Below are positions 1-9,149 of a DNA stretch of 64,000 nucleotides, in pieces. Positions within the stretch are counted from its first letter, which is position 1. Every line of letters begins with the position of its first letter. Source of the DNA: Streptomyces sp. WMMC940 (lineage in GTDB: Bacteria > Actinomycetota > Actinomycetes > Streptomycetales > Streptomycetaceae); the NCBI RefSeq assembly GCF_027460265.1, contig NZ_JAPZBC010000001.1, positions 1,240,001-1,304,000 of the forward strand, read 5' to 3'. The notes beneath the pieces were generated by a model. That model ran no database searches and was not told the DNA's origin. It worked only from the letters and a program-made list of their open reading frames with translations. The position numbers and the translations under genes were made by a program.

Positions 1-1
1 C

Positions 2-1192
2 TCCTCCCGCCGGCCGAGCGGCGAGAACGCCGCCGTGCTCGACCAGGCGGAGGCGCTGCGTGCCGCCGGGCACGACGTCACGCTGGTCGCCGCCCACACC
101 GACGCGCTGGAGAGCGAGCGCGGCTACACCCTGCGCGCGGCGGTCAGGGTCGCCACGGGCCGCGGCCGGTCGCCGCTGACGGAACTGCGCCGGCTCGGCC
201 CCGATGTGGTGCACGTGCACAACCTCTTCCCCAACTTCGCCACCGACTGGCTGGACCGCTGGCCCGGCGCCGTGGTCGCCACGCTGCACAACTACCGTCC
301 TGTGTGCGCCGCAGCCACGCTCTTCCGCGACGGGAGGACGTGCACGGCCTGCCCCGACGGCGACCGTTGGACCGGACTGCGGCACGGGTGCTACCGGGGG
401 CGCCGCGGCGCGACGCTCCCCCTCGCCTGGGCCGGCCGGCGCGGCGCGGCGGCCCATCCCCTTCTGCGGCGCGCCCAGCGGCTGGTGACGCTCTCCGAGC
501 GCAGCCGGGACCTGTACCTCAGGTTCGGCGCACCGCCGGAGAAGCTCGCCCTGGTACCCAACTTCGTCGGCTTCGGCGGTCCGGCCGCCCCGGAGGACCG
601 CACCACGACGGCGTCCCGGGCGGACCGGGCGACGGCCCCGGGGGCGGCGGCGCGGTGGGTGTACGCGGGCCGGCTGAGCGAGGAGAAGGGCATCCTGCCG
701 CTGCTCCGGAGCTGGCCGGAGTACGAACCCCTCGACGTGATCGGTTCGGGCCCCCTGGAGTCCGCCTGCCGAGAGGCCGCGCCCGGCGGCGTCCGGCTGC
801 TCGGGGCCCTGCCGCGCCGGGAGATCACCGCCCGGCTGCCGCGGTACACGGGTCTCGTCTTCCCCAGTGTCTGCCCCGAGTCCGCCACCGCCCTGGTCTG
901 CCAGGAGGCGCTGGCGGCAGGAGTGCCCGTGCTCGCCCTCGCCGGATCGGCGGCGGCGGACAGTGTCCGCGGGGACGGTACGGGCGCGGTCTACGCCGGC
1001 CCCGACGAACTGCCGCACGCCCTCGCGACGGCACGCGAGCGCTTCCCCCGGCTGCGTGAGCACTGCCGCCGGGTGCACGCCGAGCGGTACAGCGCCCGGT
1101 CCTGGACGGCCGCCATGGAGTCCGTCTACGCACAGGCCCTGGCGCACGCGCCGGGCCACCGGCCGGCGGGCGTCGCGGAGCGGGCGTGCTGA
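2..1192 (+). CDS. Glycosyltransferase family 4, 5' end outside window
   Basis: A GT-B fold glycosyltransferase that probably adds a sugar to a lipid-linked exopolysaccharide intermediate at the inner face of the membrane. The reading frame is open from the first bases. It begins with a PSGEN motif and a hydrophobic strand followed by LRAAGH, typical of the N-terminal acceptor domain, so the true start lies upstream; the GTG at 35 is probably internal. The C-terminal half has YAGRLSEEKG and a PES...QEAL stretch followed by GVPVLA, the nucleotide-sugar binding signature of GT4. The stop overlaps the start of the next glycosyltransferase by 7 bp, so the two are translationally coupled. Family assignment is firm; donor and acceptor are unknown. 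Confidence 0.85.
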   Translation, partial: SSRRPSGENAAVLDQAEALRAAGHDVTLVAAHTDALESERGYTLRAAVRVATGRGRSPLTELRRLGPDVVHVHNLFPNFATDWLDRWPGAVVATLHNYRPVCAAATLFRDGRTCTACPDGDRWTGLRHGCYRGRRGATLPLAWAGRRGAAAHPLLRRAQRLVTLSERSRDLYLRFGAPPEKLALVPNFVGFGGPAAPEDRTTTASRADRATAPGAAARWVYAGRLSEEKGILPLLRSWPEYEPLDVIGSGPLESACREAAPGGVRLLGALPRREITARLPRYTGLVFPSVCPESATALVCQEALAAGVPVLALAGSAAADSVRGDGTGAVYAGPDELPHALATARERFPRLREHCRRVHAERYSARSWTAAMESVYAQALAHAPGHRPAGVAERAC

Positions 1193-2394
1193 CCGGCGGA
1201 GGCGCCCGGCGCCGCGTGGCCGTGGTGCAGCCGTACGTCCCCGGCTATCGCACGTCCTTCTTCGACCAACTGCACGCCCGGCTGGCCTCCGAGGGCGTGG
1301 ACCTGGAAGTGCTCCACGGCCCGGCGTCCCCGCACCAGGCCGCACGAGGTGACGCCGCCTCCTGCTCCTGCGCGCGCGAGGTCCCCGTCCGGCGCCTGTC
1401 CCTGCCCGGCGGACGGTCGCTGCACTGGCGCCGGGTGCGGCGCCGGGCAGCTTCCGCCGACCTCGTCGTACTGGAGCAGGCGCTGCACAACCTGGAGTCG
1501 TACCCCCTACTGCTGCGGTCGGCGGGACGGCCGGCCGACAGCGCCCCCAGAGTGGCCTTCTGGGGACACGGCCGGACCTACACCAAGCCGCCGAACCGTC
1601 TGGAGGCCGTGGCGAAGAGCGCGCTGACCCGGCTGGGATCCTGGTTCTTCGCCTACACCGAGGGCGGGGCGGCGCACGTCGCCTCGCGCGGCTTCCCCCG
1701 CGACCGGATCACCGTGGTACGCAACTCCGTCGACACCGGGGAGCTCGCGGCCGCGCGCGCCCGCGCCGCGCTGCCGGGGACGGCGGAGTCGGCCGAGGCC
1801 GCGCTGCTGCGGAGACGGTACGACCTGACAGGGGGACGCACCGCGCTGTACCTCGGCGGGCTGGACGCGCCCAAGCGGATCCCGTTCCTGCTGGACTGCG
1901 CCGACCGCATCGCCGCCGCACTCCCGGGCTTCAGGCTGCTGGTGGCGGGCGACGGCGCGGACCGGCACCTGGTCGACGCCGCCGCCTCCCGACCCGGCAG
2001 CCCGGTGATCGCGGTGGGTCACACGGGCGGAACGGGCACCGCCCCGCTCGGAGCGGTCAGCGACGTCATGCTGATGCCGGGGCGGGTCGGACTCTGCGCG
2101 GTGGACTCCTTCGCCCTGCGCACGCCCGTCGTCACGACGGACTGGCCCTGGCACGCTCCCGAGTTCGAGTACCTGGTCGACGGCCGCAACGCGCTGGTCA
2201 CGCCCGACGATCCCGCGGCGTACGCCGGCGCCGTGACCGCGCTGCTGCGCGACCCCGCACGACTGGAGGCCCTCCGAACCGCGTGCGGGGACGACCTTCC
2301 CGCGTACACGACGGAGGGCATGGCGGCGCGTTTCTGCGACGGGCTGCTGAAGGCGATGGAACGACACCAAAGGAATCCGCATGCAGGTACATGA
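1186..2394 (+). CDS. Glycosyltransferase, GT-B fold
   Basis: A 402-residue putative glycosyltransferase of the exopolysaccharide cluster. The N-terminus has VAVVQPYVPGYR followed by FFDQL, a common opening of GT4-like enzymes. The C-terminal domain has LGGLDAPKRIPFLLD and an LLVAGDG strand, matching the second Rossmann domain that binds the nucleotide sugar. GTG 1186 has a GGAG about 6 nt upstream and overlaps the previous stop by 7 bp; a GTG at 1216 is an alternative. Its 3' end overlaps the broken methyltransferase that follows. The sugar specificity cannot be read from the sequence. Confidence 0.8.
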   Translation: MLTGGGARRRVAVVQPYVPGYRTSFFDQLHARLASEGVDLEVLHGPASPHQAARGDAASCSCAREVPVRRLSLPGGRSLHWRRVRRRAASADLVVLEQALHNLESYPLLLRSAGRPADSAPRVAFWGHGRTYTKPPNRLEAVAKSALTRLGSWFFAYTEGGAAHVASRGFPRDRITVVRNSVDTGELAAARARAALPGTAESAEAALLRRRYDLTGGRTALYLGGLDAPKRIPFLLDCADRIAAALPGFRLLVAGDGADRHLVDAAASRPGSPVIAVGHTGGTGTAPLGAVSDVMLMPGRVGLCAVDSFALRTPVVTTDWPWHAPEFEYLVDGRNALVTPDDPAAYAGAVTALLRDPARLEALRTACGDDLPAYTTEGMAARFCDGLLKAMERHQRNPHAGT

Positions 2395-2998
2395 AGCCGA
2401 CCTCCTCGGCCGTACCGCCAAGGCCGCGGCACCCCGGCTGTGCCGGCTGGCGAGCAGCCGGCGAATCCGGCAGGGGACCCGTCTGCTGGAGATCTACCTG
2501 GAGATCCTCCAGGGACGGGGCGCCGGGACCGGCTGGGACCTTCACGGCGAGATCGTCGCGGCGCGGCGCTGCCTCCGGGGGGTCGAAGCCCCGGTGATCT
2601 TCGACGTCGGGGCGAACCACGGTCAATGGTCGACGGGGCTGCACTCGGCACTCGGCACACGGAACGGCCGCTCTTCCTCTTCGAACCACAGCCGGCCTGC
2701 AGGCCGGCACTCGCCAGGGCCCGGGTGCCGAACCAGGTGGTCGTTCCCGCGGCCGTGAGCGACGAGGAGGGCTCCGCGACGATCTTCGCCGACACCCCGG
2801 GCTCGTGCGTGGCGTCCGTCCACCGGCGCCGCGACTCCTACTTCGGTGACATGACGGCACACCAGGAGAAGGTGCCGGTCATCACTGCTCGAGCACTTCC
2901 GCGGGGTGAGCAACTATCTCGCGTCTCTGGGGACGCCGGAGTCCCGCACGCCGCGCAGGCCCGCCGACAGGAAACCGACGGCGTCCGTCGCCGGGTGA
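2381..2998 (+). pseudogene. FkbM-type methyltransferase, frameshifted and probably internally deleted
   Basis: The first frame (from ATG 2381, with AAAGGA upstream) encodes a normal FkbM N-terminus reaching VIFDVGANHGQWS, the SAM-binding motif I. At about 2645-2670 the homology moves to another frame, giving RPLFLFEPQP, then VVVPAAVSDEEGSA and later VPVIT. At 2886-2888 it returns to the first frame (LEHFRGVSNYLASLG) and stops at 2996-2998. The segment that usually follows VPVIT in this family (the LDxF and D-x-E-G core) is absent, so an internal deletion is likely as well as the frameshift. About 206 codons remain against roughly 250-280 in intact relatives. A sequencing error could explain one shift but not the missing core. 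An intact FkbM gene follows. Confidence 0.7.
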
Positions 2999-3130
2999 GC
3001 TCCGGCCGGGTCCGCGGGAAATCCGCTGCGCACCACGTCACTGGTGCCGAGGAGTGAAGCGGCGGGCAACAACACCGACACTTCGGCGTTGGCCGCGGAT
3101 CTCCGCGGCCGCTGCCGTACGTTGAGCCGC

Positions 3131-3973
3131 GTGACAGTGCACGACACCTTGCGTAGCGCCCGCGATTCGCTGTTCCGGTTCCCCGGTGTGCAACGGGCCG
3201 TCCGACTCGCCACGATGCGCGGCTGCGTGCCGAACGCCGTCTGGAAGCGCCTGCACCCCACCGGCGTGTGGACGCTGCGCGCTCCGGACGGCAGCGGGTT
3301 CCACTACGCCAGCGATGCCGACGACATCCTGGCCCGCAGCCTCATCTGGACGAACATGCGCCACTGGGAGGAGACCACCCACCCGGTCTTCTTCGACCTC
3401 GCCCGCAGTGCCAGGGGGTTCGTGGACGTCGGCGCCTTCTCCGGCATCTACACCCTGCTGGCCTGCCGGGCCAACCCACGGCTCCGCGCGGTCGCCGTCG
3501 AACCCAACCCCGCCGCGATGCGCAAGCTGCGCCGCAACATCGAGGTCAACCGCCTCCAGGACCGGGTCGTCCTGGTCGAGAAGGCGCTCTCCGGCGCACC
3601 CGGCCGGGCGCTCCTCGGGATCCCGTCCGACACCACGGCCGCCTCCCTGCTCGCGGCTGAACCCGCGCAGGACACGGTGGAGGTCGAGGTCACCACCGGG
3701 GACGACGCGATCGGGGACGTCCCCGTCGACCTGGTGAAGATCGACGTGGAGGGGCTGGAACCCGAGGTGCTGGGCGGCATGAGCCGCACGATCTCGGCCC
3801 ACCGTCCGACGATCATCGCCGAGTGTCTCGACGGAGCCGCCCTGGAGAGGCTGCGCGGAGCGGTCCTCGAACTCGGCTACCGCCGGATCCGGCACCTCGG
3901 GAAGCACGGGGTGGCGCCGGCCCCGCCCGGGTTCGTCCCACCGCCCCGCTACGCCAACTTCCTTGTCGACTGA
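3131..3973 (+). CDS. FkbM family SAM-dependent methyltransferase
   Basis: A 280-residue class I methyltransferase likely to O-methylate a sugar of the polysaccharide. The SAM site is visible as FVDVGAFSGIYTLLA (motif I), then VAVEPNP, and the FkbM core VDLVKIDVEGLEPEVLGGM with the D-x-E-G signature. GTG 3131 was chosen because the residues upstream (from 3044) look non-coding and begin close to the broken methyltransferase. It stands alone between that pseudogene and the CgeB-like transferase, all on the + strand. The family is clear; the substrate is inferred from context. Confidence 0.85.
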   Translation: MTVHDTLRSARDSLFRFPGVQRAVRLATMRGCVPNAVWKRLHPTGVWTLRAPDGSGFHYASDADDILARSLIWTNMRHWEETTHPVFFDLARSARGFVDVGAFSGIYTLLACRANPRLRAVAVEPNPAAMRKLRRNIEVNRLQDRVVLVEKALSGAPGRALLGIPSDTTAASLLAAEPAQDTVEVEVTTGDDAIGDVPVDLVKIDVEGLEPEVLGGMSRTISAHRPTIIAECLDGAALERLRGAVLELGYRRIRHLGKHGVAPAPPGFVPPPRYANFLVD

Positions 3974-4042
3974 CGTTTCCGGGCCGGCCGAGGAGCCCTC
4001 GGAGACCCGGGGCGGCACTGGGCCGGGACGCGAGGAGCAGCA

Positions 4043-5122
4043 GTGAGTGCACCGGTGGTACTGCACCTCAACAACGAGCCCGAGCTGACCCGGCGCAGCC
4101 GGTTCACCGGCGCCTTCCGGAGGCTGCAGGCCGAGGGGCGCCTCGGACACGTGCCCGTCGCGCCACGGGCCGCGCTGCTCCGCGGCGGACGCCGGGCCGC
4201 CCTCGACGCGCTGGAGAGAGCGGTCCTCGACTCCCGCCCCGACGTGGTCTTCGTCCAGTCCCCGCACGGATTTCCCTTCTCCTACGAGGAGATCGCCCGG
4301 CTGCTGCGGCTGGCGGGCTCGCCACCGGTCGTCTACCAGGAGGGCGACGCGTGGGGCGGCAACAAGCGGCTGCCCGAGTCCAGCCGCTCGTGGCTCCGTG
4401 TGGCGGACGCCGTGTTCAGTGTCGCCGGAGGCGCGCAGCTGGCCATGCTCCAGCGCATCGCGCGGAAGCCGGTGCGCTACGCGCCGCACACACTGCCGCT
4501 GGACTGCTTTCCCGAGCAGGACCGGCCGGCTCCCCCGGGCGACGCCGCCGTCTTCGACGTGGTGACCATCGGCAACAGCGTGGTGCGGGCCCGGGTCATC
4601 CCCCGGCTGCCGGGCGCCGGTGAGCGGGCCCGGGTCGTCCGCGGGCTGGGACGACTGGGCTGCCGACTCGGTGTGTTCGGATCGGGGTGGCACGGCCCAA
4701 ACGCCCTGGGTCCGTTGCCCTTCGAACGGCAGATCGCCGTCCTCCGCTGCGCGCGGATGAGCGTGGGATGGGACCACTACGGGCGCTACCCCGGGTACTT
4801 CTCCGACCGGCTGCCGATCTCCGGGGCCGCGGGACGCGTCCACGTCAGCCAGAGCAGACCGGGCATGGAATGGCTGCCCGGCCCGCAGGACGGCCTCCAT
4901 CTCATGCGCACCCCCCGGGGCGTCGTGGACCGGGTGGCGCAGTTGCTGCACGAGGAACAGCACGAGCTGGACTCCGCCGGGGAAAGGCTTCGCCGCTGGG
5001 TGCACTCGCACCTGACCGACCTCCACTCCGTCCAGTTCATGCTGGGTGCGTTCCTGCCTCTGCCGTCGCCCCCCGCCGACCCGTGGCAGCGGATCGCCGC
5101 AGGGGAGGGCGACCGGAGGTGA
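4043..5122 (+). CDS. CgeB-like glycosyltransferase
   Basis: A 359-residue protein with the layout of CgeB/spore-maturation type glycosyltransferases: an N-terminal domain with LHLNNEPELTRRSRFTG and PDVVFVQSPHG, and a C-terminal domain with GVFGSGWHG, LRCARMSVGWDHY and YFSDRLPI, the last typical of the donor-binding domain in this family. A GAGGAGCAGC Shine-Dalgarno stretch precedes the GTG start. It overlaps the flippase gene by 4 bp (GTGA), so both are co-translated. Predicted role is addition of a sugar to the exopolysaccharide repeat unit. Specificity is unknown. Confidence 0.7.
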   Translation: MSAPVVLHLNNEPELTRRSRFTGAFRRLQAEGRLGHVPVAPRAALLRGGRRAALDALERAVLDSRPDVVFVQSPHGFPFSYEEIARLLRLAGSPPVVYQEGDAWGGNKRLPESSRSWLRVADAVFSVAGGAQLAMLQRIARKPVRYAPHTLPLDCFPEQDRPAPPGDAAVFDVVTIGNSVVRARVIPRLPGAGERARVVRGLGRLGCRLGVFGSGWHGPNALGPLPFERQIAVLRCARMSVGWDHYGRYPGYFSDRLPISGAAGRVHVSQSRPGMEWLPGPQDGLHLMRTPRGVVDRVAQLLHEEQHELDSAGERLRRWVHSHLTDLHSVQFMLGAFLPLPSPPADPWQRIAAGEGDRR

Positions 5123-6762
5123 GTACCGGCGGCGATCCGGCGGGAGGGGCACGGACGGGGAAGGAGGCCGCCATCCCCGGTGAGCGCCCGCACTCCCACC
5201 CGGTCGTCACCGGGACGCTGTGGAACTACGCGGCGGCCGTCGTGGCGGCCATCCTCCAGCTCGGCTACACGGCCTACACCGGACGGACCGTCAGCGCCGC
5301 CGCTTTCGGGGCCCTCGCCTCCGCCCTGTCCATCACCCAGCTGCTGGGCTACTTCGCCAACGCCGGACTCGCCACGACCGTGCTGTGTTCGCGCGAGCTG
5401 ACGCGCGGCCTGCTCGTGGCGACGGTCCGCCTGGGCCTGCTGAGCGGCCTGCTGTGCTTCGCCGTGGTGGAAGCGACGGCCCCGCTCTGGGCGGAGCTGT
5501 GGAACGCCCCCGAGACGACGGGGCTGTTGCGCGTGCTGGGCCTCCAGTTCCTGTTCCTCCCCGTGGGGGCGGTGAGCGCGGCCGGCCTGCGGAGGCTGCA
5601 GGCCCAACGGGCCGCGGTCCTGGTCGAGACCGGGGCGCTGGCGGCGGGGCTGCTCGCGGGAACCCTGATCCTGGCGGCCGGCTGGAACCCGCTGGGCCTC
5701 GCCGTCACCTCGGTGACCACCCAGCTGGGCATCGCGGTCCTCGCCGGCGTCCTGGTCACCCGGCGGCTGCCGCCGGCGTCCGGCGGGTCCGCCGAACGGC
5801 CGGTCAGGTATCGCGAACTCGTCGGCTCCTCGGGATTCCTCGCCGGACACCAGCTCGCCCAGTACACGACGAACACCGTGCCGCTGTGGGCGGCCGGTAC
5901 GATCCTCGGTCCGGTGGCGGCCGGCTACTACTCGCGGGCGACACTGTTCACCGGGCTGCTCCTCACCACGCTCGCGGCCGGCCTGACCCGGGTCACGACC
6001 CCGGCCCTCACCAAGGTGCGTGCGCAGGCGCCGGAGCCGGCGACGGCGCCGTCGCCGTCGCCGGACGCGCGCCCGCCCGAAGGCCGGGAGGAACCCGCTG
6101 TCCGCAGTGCGGCGACCGACATCCTGCTCGCGGCCTCCGCGCTGTCCTTCCTGCCGTTCGGGTTCCTGGCCGGGACCGGGCCCGGCGCGCTGCAACTGCT
6201 CCTGGGACCGGGCTGGAGCGAGGCGGCCCGGCTGGTGCCCCCGCTCTGCGTCTTCTCCGCCGTCGCCGTCGTGTACGCGGTCGGGCTCTCCGTGGACACG
6301 GTGTGCGGCTCCCACCGCCGGATGACGGCCGCCCAGGCCGCGGCGGCGGTCGCGACCCTCGCCGGGGCGGTGGTGGCCATCGCCGGAGACAGCCTCGCCA
6401 CGCTGGCCCTGGCCGCCCTGGCCGGTCAGGTGAGCGGTCTCGTGGTGCAGATGTGGAAGTGGCGGCGTGGCGGCGTGGTCGAGGCACGTCGCCTGTTGAG
6501 CGGCTACGCGGTGCACGCGGCCCTGGGGCTCGCGGCGTACGCGGCAGGAGTCGCCCTGTCCCGGATGGCCGACGGCCGCCCCTCCCCGGCCGTCATCCTG
6601 GTACCGCCGGCCGTCGGGCTCGTCGTGGTGTTCTGCCGTCCCCTGCGCACCCGGCTGCCGCTCTACCGGGTGGCGGCCGGCCGTGGTCTGCTCCCCCTGC
6701 GGCTGCCCTTTCGGGTACGGGGCCCTCGGCGCCGGGGAATCACCCGGCCGCAGGCACAGTGA
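5119..6762 (+). CDS. Polysaccharide flippase (Wzx-like, MOP superfamily)
   Basis: An integral membrane protein of 547 residues with about 12-14 predicted hydrophobic segments, for example the segments around TGTLWNYAAAVVAAILQLGY and LLASALSITQLLGYF-like stretches. It matches oligosaccharide flippases that move undecaprenyl-linked repeat units across the membrane. A Pro/Ser-rich cytoplasmic loop (about residues 305-325) is encoded by a simple GCC/GTC-type run. The GTG start overlaps the previous stop (GTGA) and has GGAGG-like sequence just upstream. It ends head-on with an FkbM gene on the other strand, with no gap between the two stops. Confidence 0.82.
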   Translation: MSTGGDPAGGARTGKEAAIPGERPHSHPVVTGTLWNYAAAVVAAILQLGYTAYTGRTVSAAAFGALASALSITQLLGYFANAGLATTVLCSRELTRGLLVATVRLGLLSGLLCFAVVEATAPLWAELWNAPETTGLLRVLGLQFLFLPVGAVSAAGLRRLQAQRAAVLVETGALAAGLLAGTLILAAGWNPLGLAVTSVTTQLGIAVLAGVLVTRRLPPASGGSAERPVRYRELVGSSGFLAGHQLAQYTTNTVPLWAAGTILGPVAAGYYSRATLFTGLLLTTLAAGLTRVTTPALTKVRAQAPEPATAPSPSPDARPPEGREEPAVRSAATDILLAASALSFLPFGFLAGTGPGALQLLLGPGWSEAARLVPPLCVFSAVAVVYAVGLSVDTVCGSHRRMTAAQAAAAVATLAGAVVAIAGDSLATLALAALAGQVSGLVVQMWKWRRGGVVEARRLLSGYAVHAALGLAAYAAGVALSRMADGRPSPAVILVPPAVGLVVVFCRPLRTRLPLYRVAAGRGLLPLRLPFRVRGPRRRGITRPQAQ

Positions 6763-7521
6763 TCAGTCCCGGGTGCCGGTCGGGCCGGATCGCGTCGCGG
6801 GTTCGCGGAGGAACACCGCGTCGCACTGGAGCATCTGGCCGGTCCTGAGATCGGTGAACCCCGGCACCACCGCCATGAGGGTCAGGCCGTAGCGCCGCTG
6901 TGCCGTGCCCACCACCTCGTGCAGCAGCGGGCCACCCTCGTACAGGGGGACGCAGGACGCCTCCAACTGCAGACCGCAGCAACGGCGCGCGAGGTCCTCG
7001 GCTCCTCGCAGCACGGCTTCCTCGTACCCCTGGACGTCCAGCTTGACGAAGACGCGGTCGTCGGGGCCCACCAGTTGCGGCCACAGGTCGTCCAGGCGGT
7101 ACTGCTCGGCCTCCTGGCGGCCCACGTAGCGCGAGTCCGGGCACGCTTCGGCATGTCGGGACAGCATCGGCAGTACGGAGCTGCTCAGTCCATTGTTTCC
7201 GGCCACGTTCAGGGTGACGGTTGCCCGCCTGTCGCCGAGGGCGTGCGGGAGCGCGGTCCACAGGGGGTCCGCGTCCGCTCGGCTGCGAAGGGCCTCGAAC
7301 GCCGCGCGCAGCGGCTCGAAGGACACGATGCGCCCCCGGTACCCGAACCGCCGCAGGCCGAGTCCGTACTGACCGCGGTTCGCTCCCACGTCGAGCACCA
7401 CGTCGGCGCCGGAATGACGCAGCAACTGCACAGCGCGGTAGTCGTGGGAGCACTCCGGAAACCGATTCACGTCGAAGCCGAGGCGCTGGACGCCTTTCCG
7501 GGCCCGGTGGAGAAGAGTCAC
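6763..7521 (-). CDS. FkbM family methyltransferase
   Basis: A 252-residue SAM-dependent methyltransferase. Motif I is VVLDVGANRGQYG, followed by IVSFEPL; the FkbM core is FVKLDVQGYEEAVLRGAE, where the usual D-x-E-G appears as D-V-Q-G. This is the last gene of a leftward group with the Wzy-like polymerase, a GT2 and gmd. The GTG at 7521 lies 49 bp after the polymerase gene. It likely methylates a sugar of the polymer. It is the second intact member of this family in the cluster, suggesting more than one methylated position. Confidence 0.83.
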   Translation of the reverse strand: MTLLHRARKGVQRLGFDVNRFPECSHDYRAVQLLRHSGADVVLDVGANRGQYGLGLRRFGYRGRIVSFEPLRAAFEALRSRADADPLWTALPHALGDRRATVTLNVAGNNGLSSSVLPMLSRHAEACPDSRYVGRQEAEQYRLDDLWPQLVGPDDRVFVKLDVQGYEEAVLRGAEDLARRCCGLQLEASCVPLYEGGPLLHEVVGTAQRRYGLTLMAVVPGFTDLRTGQMLQCDAVFLREPATRSGPTGTRD

Positions 7522-7570
7522 CCGCCCATTGTGGGCGGATCATGTCGGATTTGTCACCGATGGCGGCGTT

Positions 7571-9034
7571 CTACACGCCGTGCCCTTTCGGACGCCCGCC
7601 GGTCTTCGACAGGGTGCCGTCCTCCCGCTCCCTGACGACGGGTCGGGCCGAAGGCACTGGAGTAGGCATGGGTGCCGCGGGGTCGGGAACGCCGGGCGAC
7701 GGCGTTCCCGGGGGCCCGCCGGCCGTTCGGACCCGCGCCTGCCACAGGCAGAACCCGAGCAGCACCGCCTGCTCGGAAAAGGCCGAGTAGGACACGAACA
7801 GCACCAACTGGCCGACCATCACGACACGGAGCGCCACGGTCGCGGCGCCGGCGCGCGCGAGCCGTCGCCAGGTCTGGAAGTAGACGACGAGCAGCGCCAG
7901 CAGGCCCACCAGTCCGAGGCGCAGCATGATGTGCAGGTAGTAGTCGTGCGGGGACACCGTCACGAGCCCGCCCCCGATGAACCGCTCGTAGCCGGACCCG
8001 AATGGCGCGCCGACCAGCCACTGGACGAGCGTTCGCGGCGCGTCCAGCAGGTCCTGCCAGCCGAGCACCCGCCAGGCGAAGGTGCTGCGGGTTCCTTGTG
8101 TCTCCTTGAACGAGTCCGCGAGAGAACCGCCGATCGCGCCGAAGGCGCCGACGGCGTAGAGCAGGGCCGTGAGGGAGAGCACGAGCGCTCCCGCCCCGGC
8201 CGACACGAAGCGCTGTCCGCCGCGCGCGGGCCGCAGCACCCACCAGGCCAGCCCCATCATCGCGGTGGCCACCCAGACGGTCCGGTGCTGGAGAAGCAGC
8301 ACAAGAAGGAGGAACAGCAAGGCCGCCAGGTGTCTGCCGTTCACTCGCGGTCCGCCCGAGGGGCCACCGCGGTCCGTCACATCGGGTGCCGGCGCGGCGG
8401 GTGCGCGCGGAGCCAGCAGCAGCATCGCGGCCTGGGCCAGGACCAGCGCCGCGGCAGCGGGCACCGGCCGGGAGTCCACCGTCACGCCGTCGACGGCGAG
8501 ATATGCGTTCGCCGCATGCACTCCGCGGTCCGCCCAGCCGGCCGCAGTGAGCAGCGCGTACGCAGCCGCGGTGGCCAGCCAGACCCGGGGAACGACCCGG
8601 CTCAGCGGGGAGCTCAGCGGCGCGGTGGCCAGATACAGGGTGATGGCGAGGAAGTGCCAGAAATAGACCCGGGAGTCGTTGCCCGCGGCCTGCAGTCCGA
8701 AGGCGGCCGCCCCCCGGAGGGTGGACCAGGCGGTGAGAACGACCATGGCGAGCAGGGCCGCCGACCCGGCGTGGGCGGTCAGGTTGCGGCGGGGCACACG
8801 CGCCATGGCGACACAGATCGCGCACAGACCCAGGACGTCGGTCGGGTACACGGAAACGCCGATTTCCAGAACCGCTGTCTGCCCACCCATGGCGACGGCC
8901 CAGACCTGGGCGCCCAGCAGCAGCCCGATCGCGATCCCGCAGTGCCGGGCGAAGACCCACAGCAGCAGCCCCACGAGCGGAAGCGCCGTGAGCAGCATCA
9001 GCAGGGTCTGCGGGTCAACGGGAAGGAGTCGCAC
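7571..9034 (-). CDS. O-antigen polymerase/ligase-like membrane protein (Wzy-like)
   Basis: A 487-residue integral membrane protein with roughly ten or more hydrophobic segments and a large periplasm-type loop (region of GGSLADSFKETQGTRST and FGSGYERFIGGGLV). The motif HDYYLHIMLRLGLVGLL resembles the H-N-x-Y/W-L segment of the O-antigen ligase domain (Wzy_C). It probably polymerises flipped repeat units outside the membrane. It sits between the GT2 and the FkbM methyltransferase, in the same orientation. Wzy and WaaL-type proteins cannot be told apart on sequence alone; polymerase is preferred because flippase and Wzz partners are nearby. Confidence 0.75.
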   Translation of the reverse strand: MRLLPVDPQTLLMLLTALPLVGLLLWVFARHCGIAIGLLLGAQVWAVAMGGQTAVLEIGVSVYPTDVLGLCAICVAMARVPRRNLTAHAGSAALLAMVVLTAWSTLRGAAAFGLQAAGNDSRVYFWHFLAITLYLATAPLSSPLSRVVPRVWLATAAAYALLTAAGWADRGVHAANAYLAVDGVTVDSRPVPAAAALVLAQAAMLLLAPRAPAAPAPDVTDRGGPSGGPRVNGRHLAALLFLLLVLLLQHRTVWVATAMMGLAWWVLRPARGGQRFVSAGAGALVLSLTALLYAVGAFGAIGGSLADSFKETQGTRSTFAWRVLGWQDLLDAPRTLVQWLVGAPFGSGYERFIGGGLVTVSPHDYYLHIMLRLGLVGLLALLVVYFQTWRRLARAGAATVALRVVMVGQLVLFVSYSAFSEQAVLLGFCLWQARVRTAGGPPGTPSPGVPDPAAPMPTPVPSARPVVREREDGTLSKTGGRPKGHGV

Positions 9035-9149
9035 CGTGATCCGTTCTGGGATGTGGGAATGCGCTGGGGGGTGGACCGGGTCCCTGCGGCAGGCGGCACG
9101 GTCGGCCGTCCGCCGGGCTAGGCCGCCCGACTGCCGCGTTGCCGGTCGT

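Noticed and set aside
3038..5152. Long open frame of about 700 codons on the - strand
   Set aside because: It lies antisense to clear FkbM and glycosyltransferase genes and has Arg/Gly/Pro/His-rich composition typical of shadow frames in high-G+C DNA.
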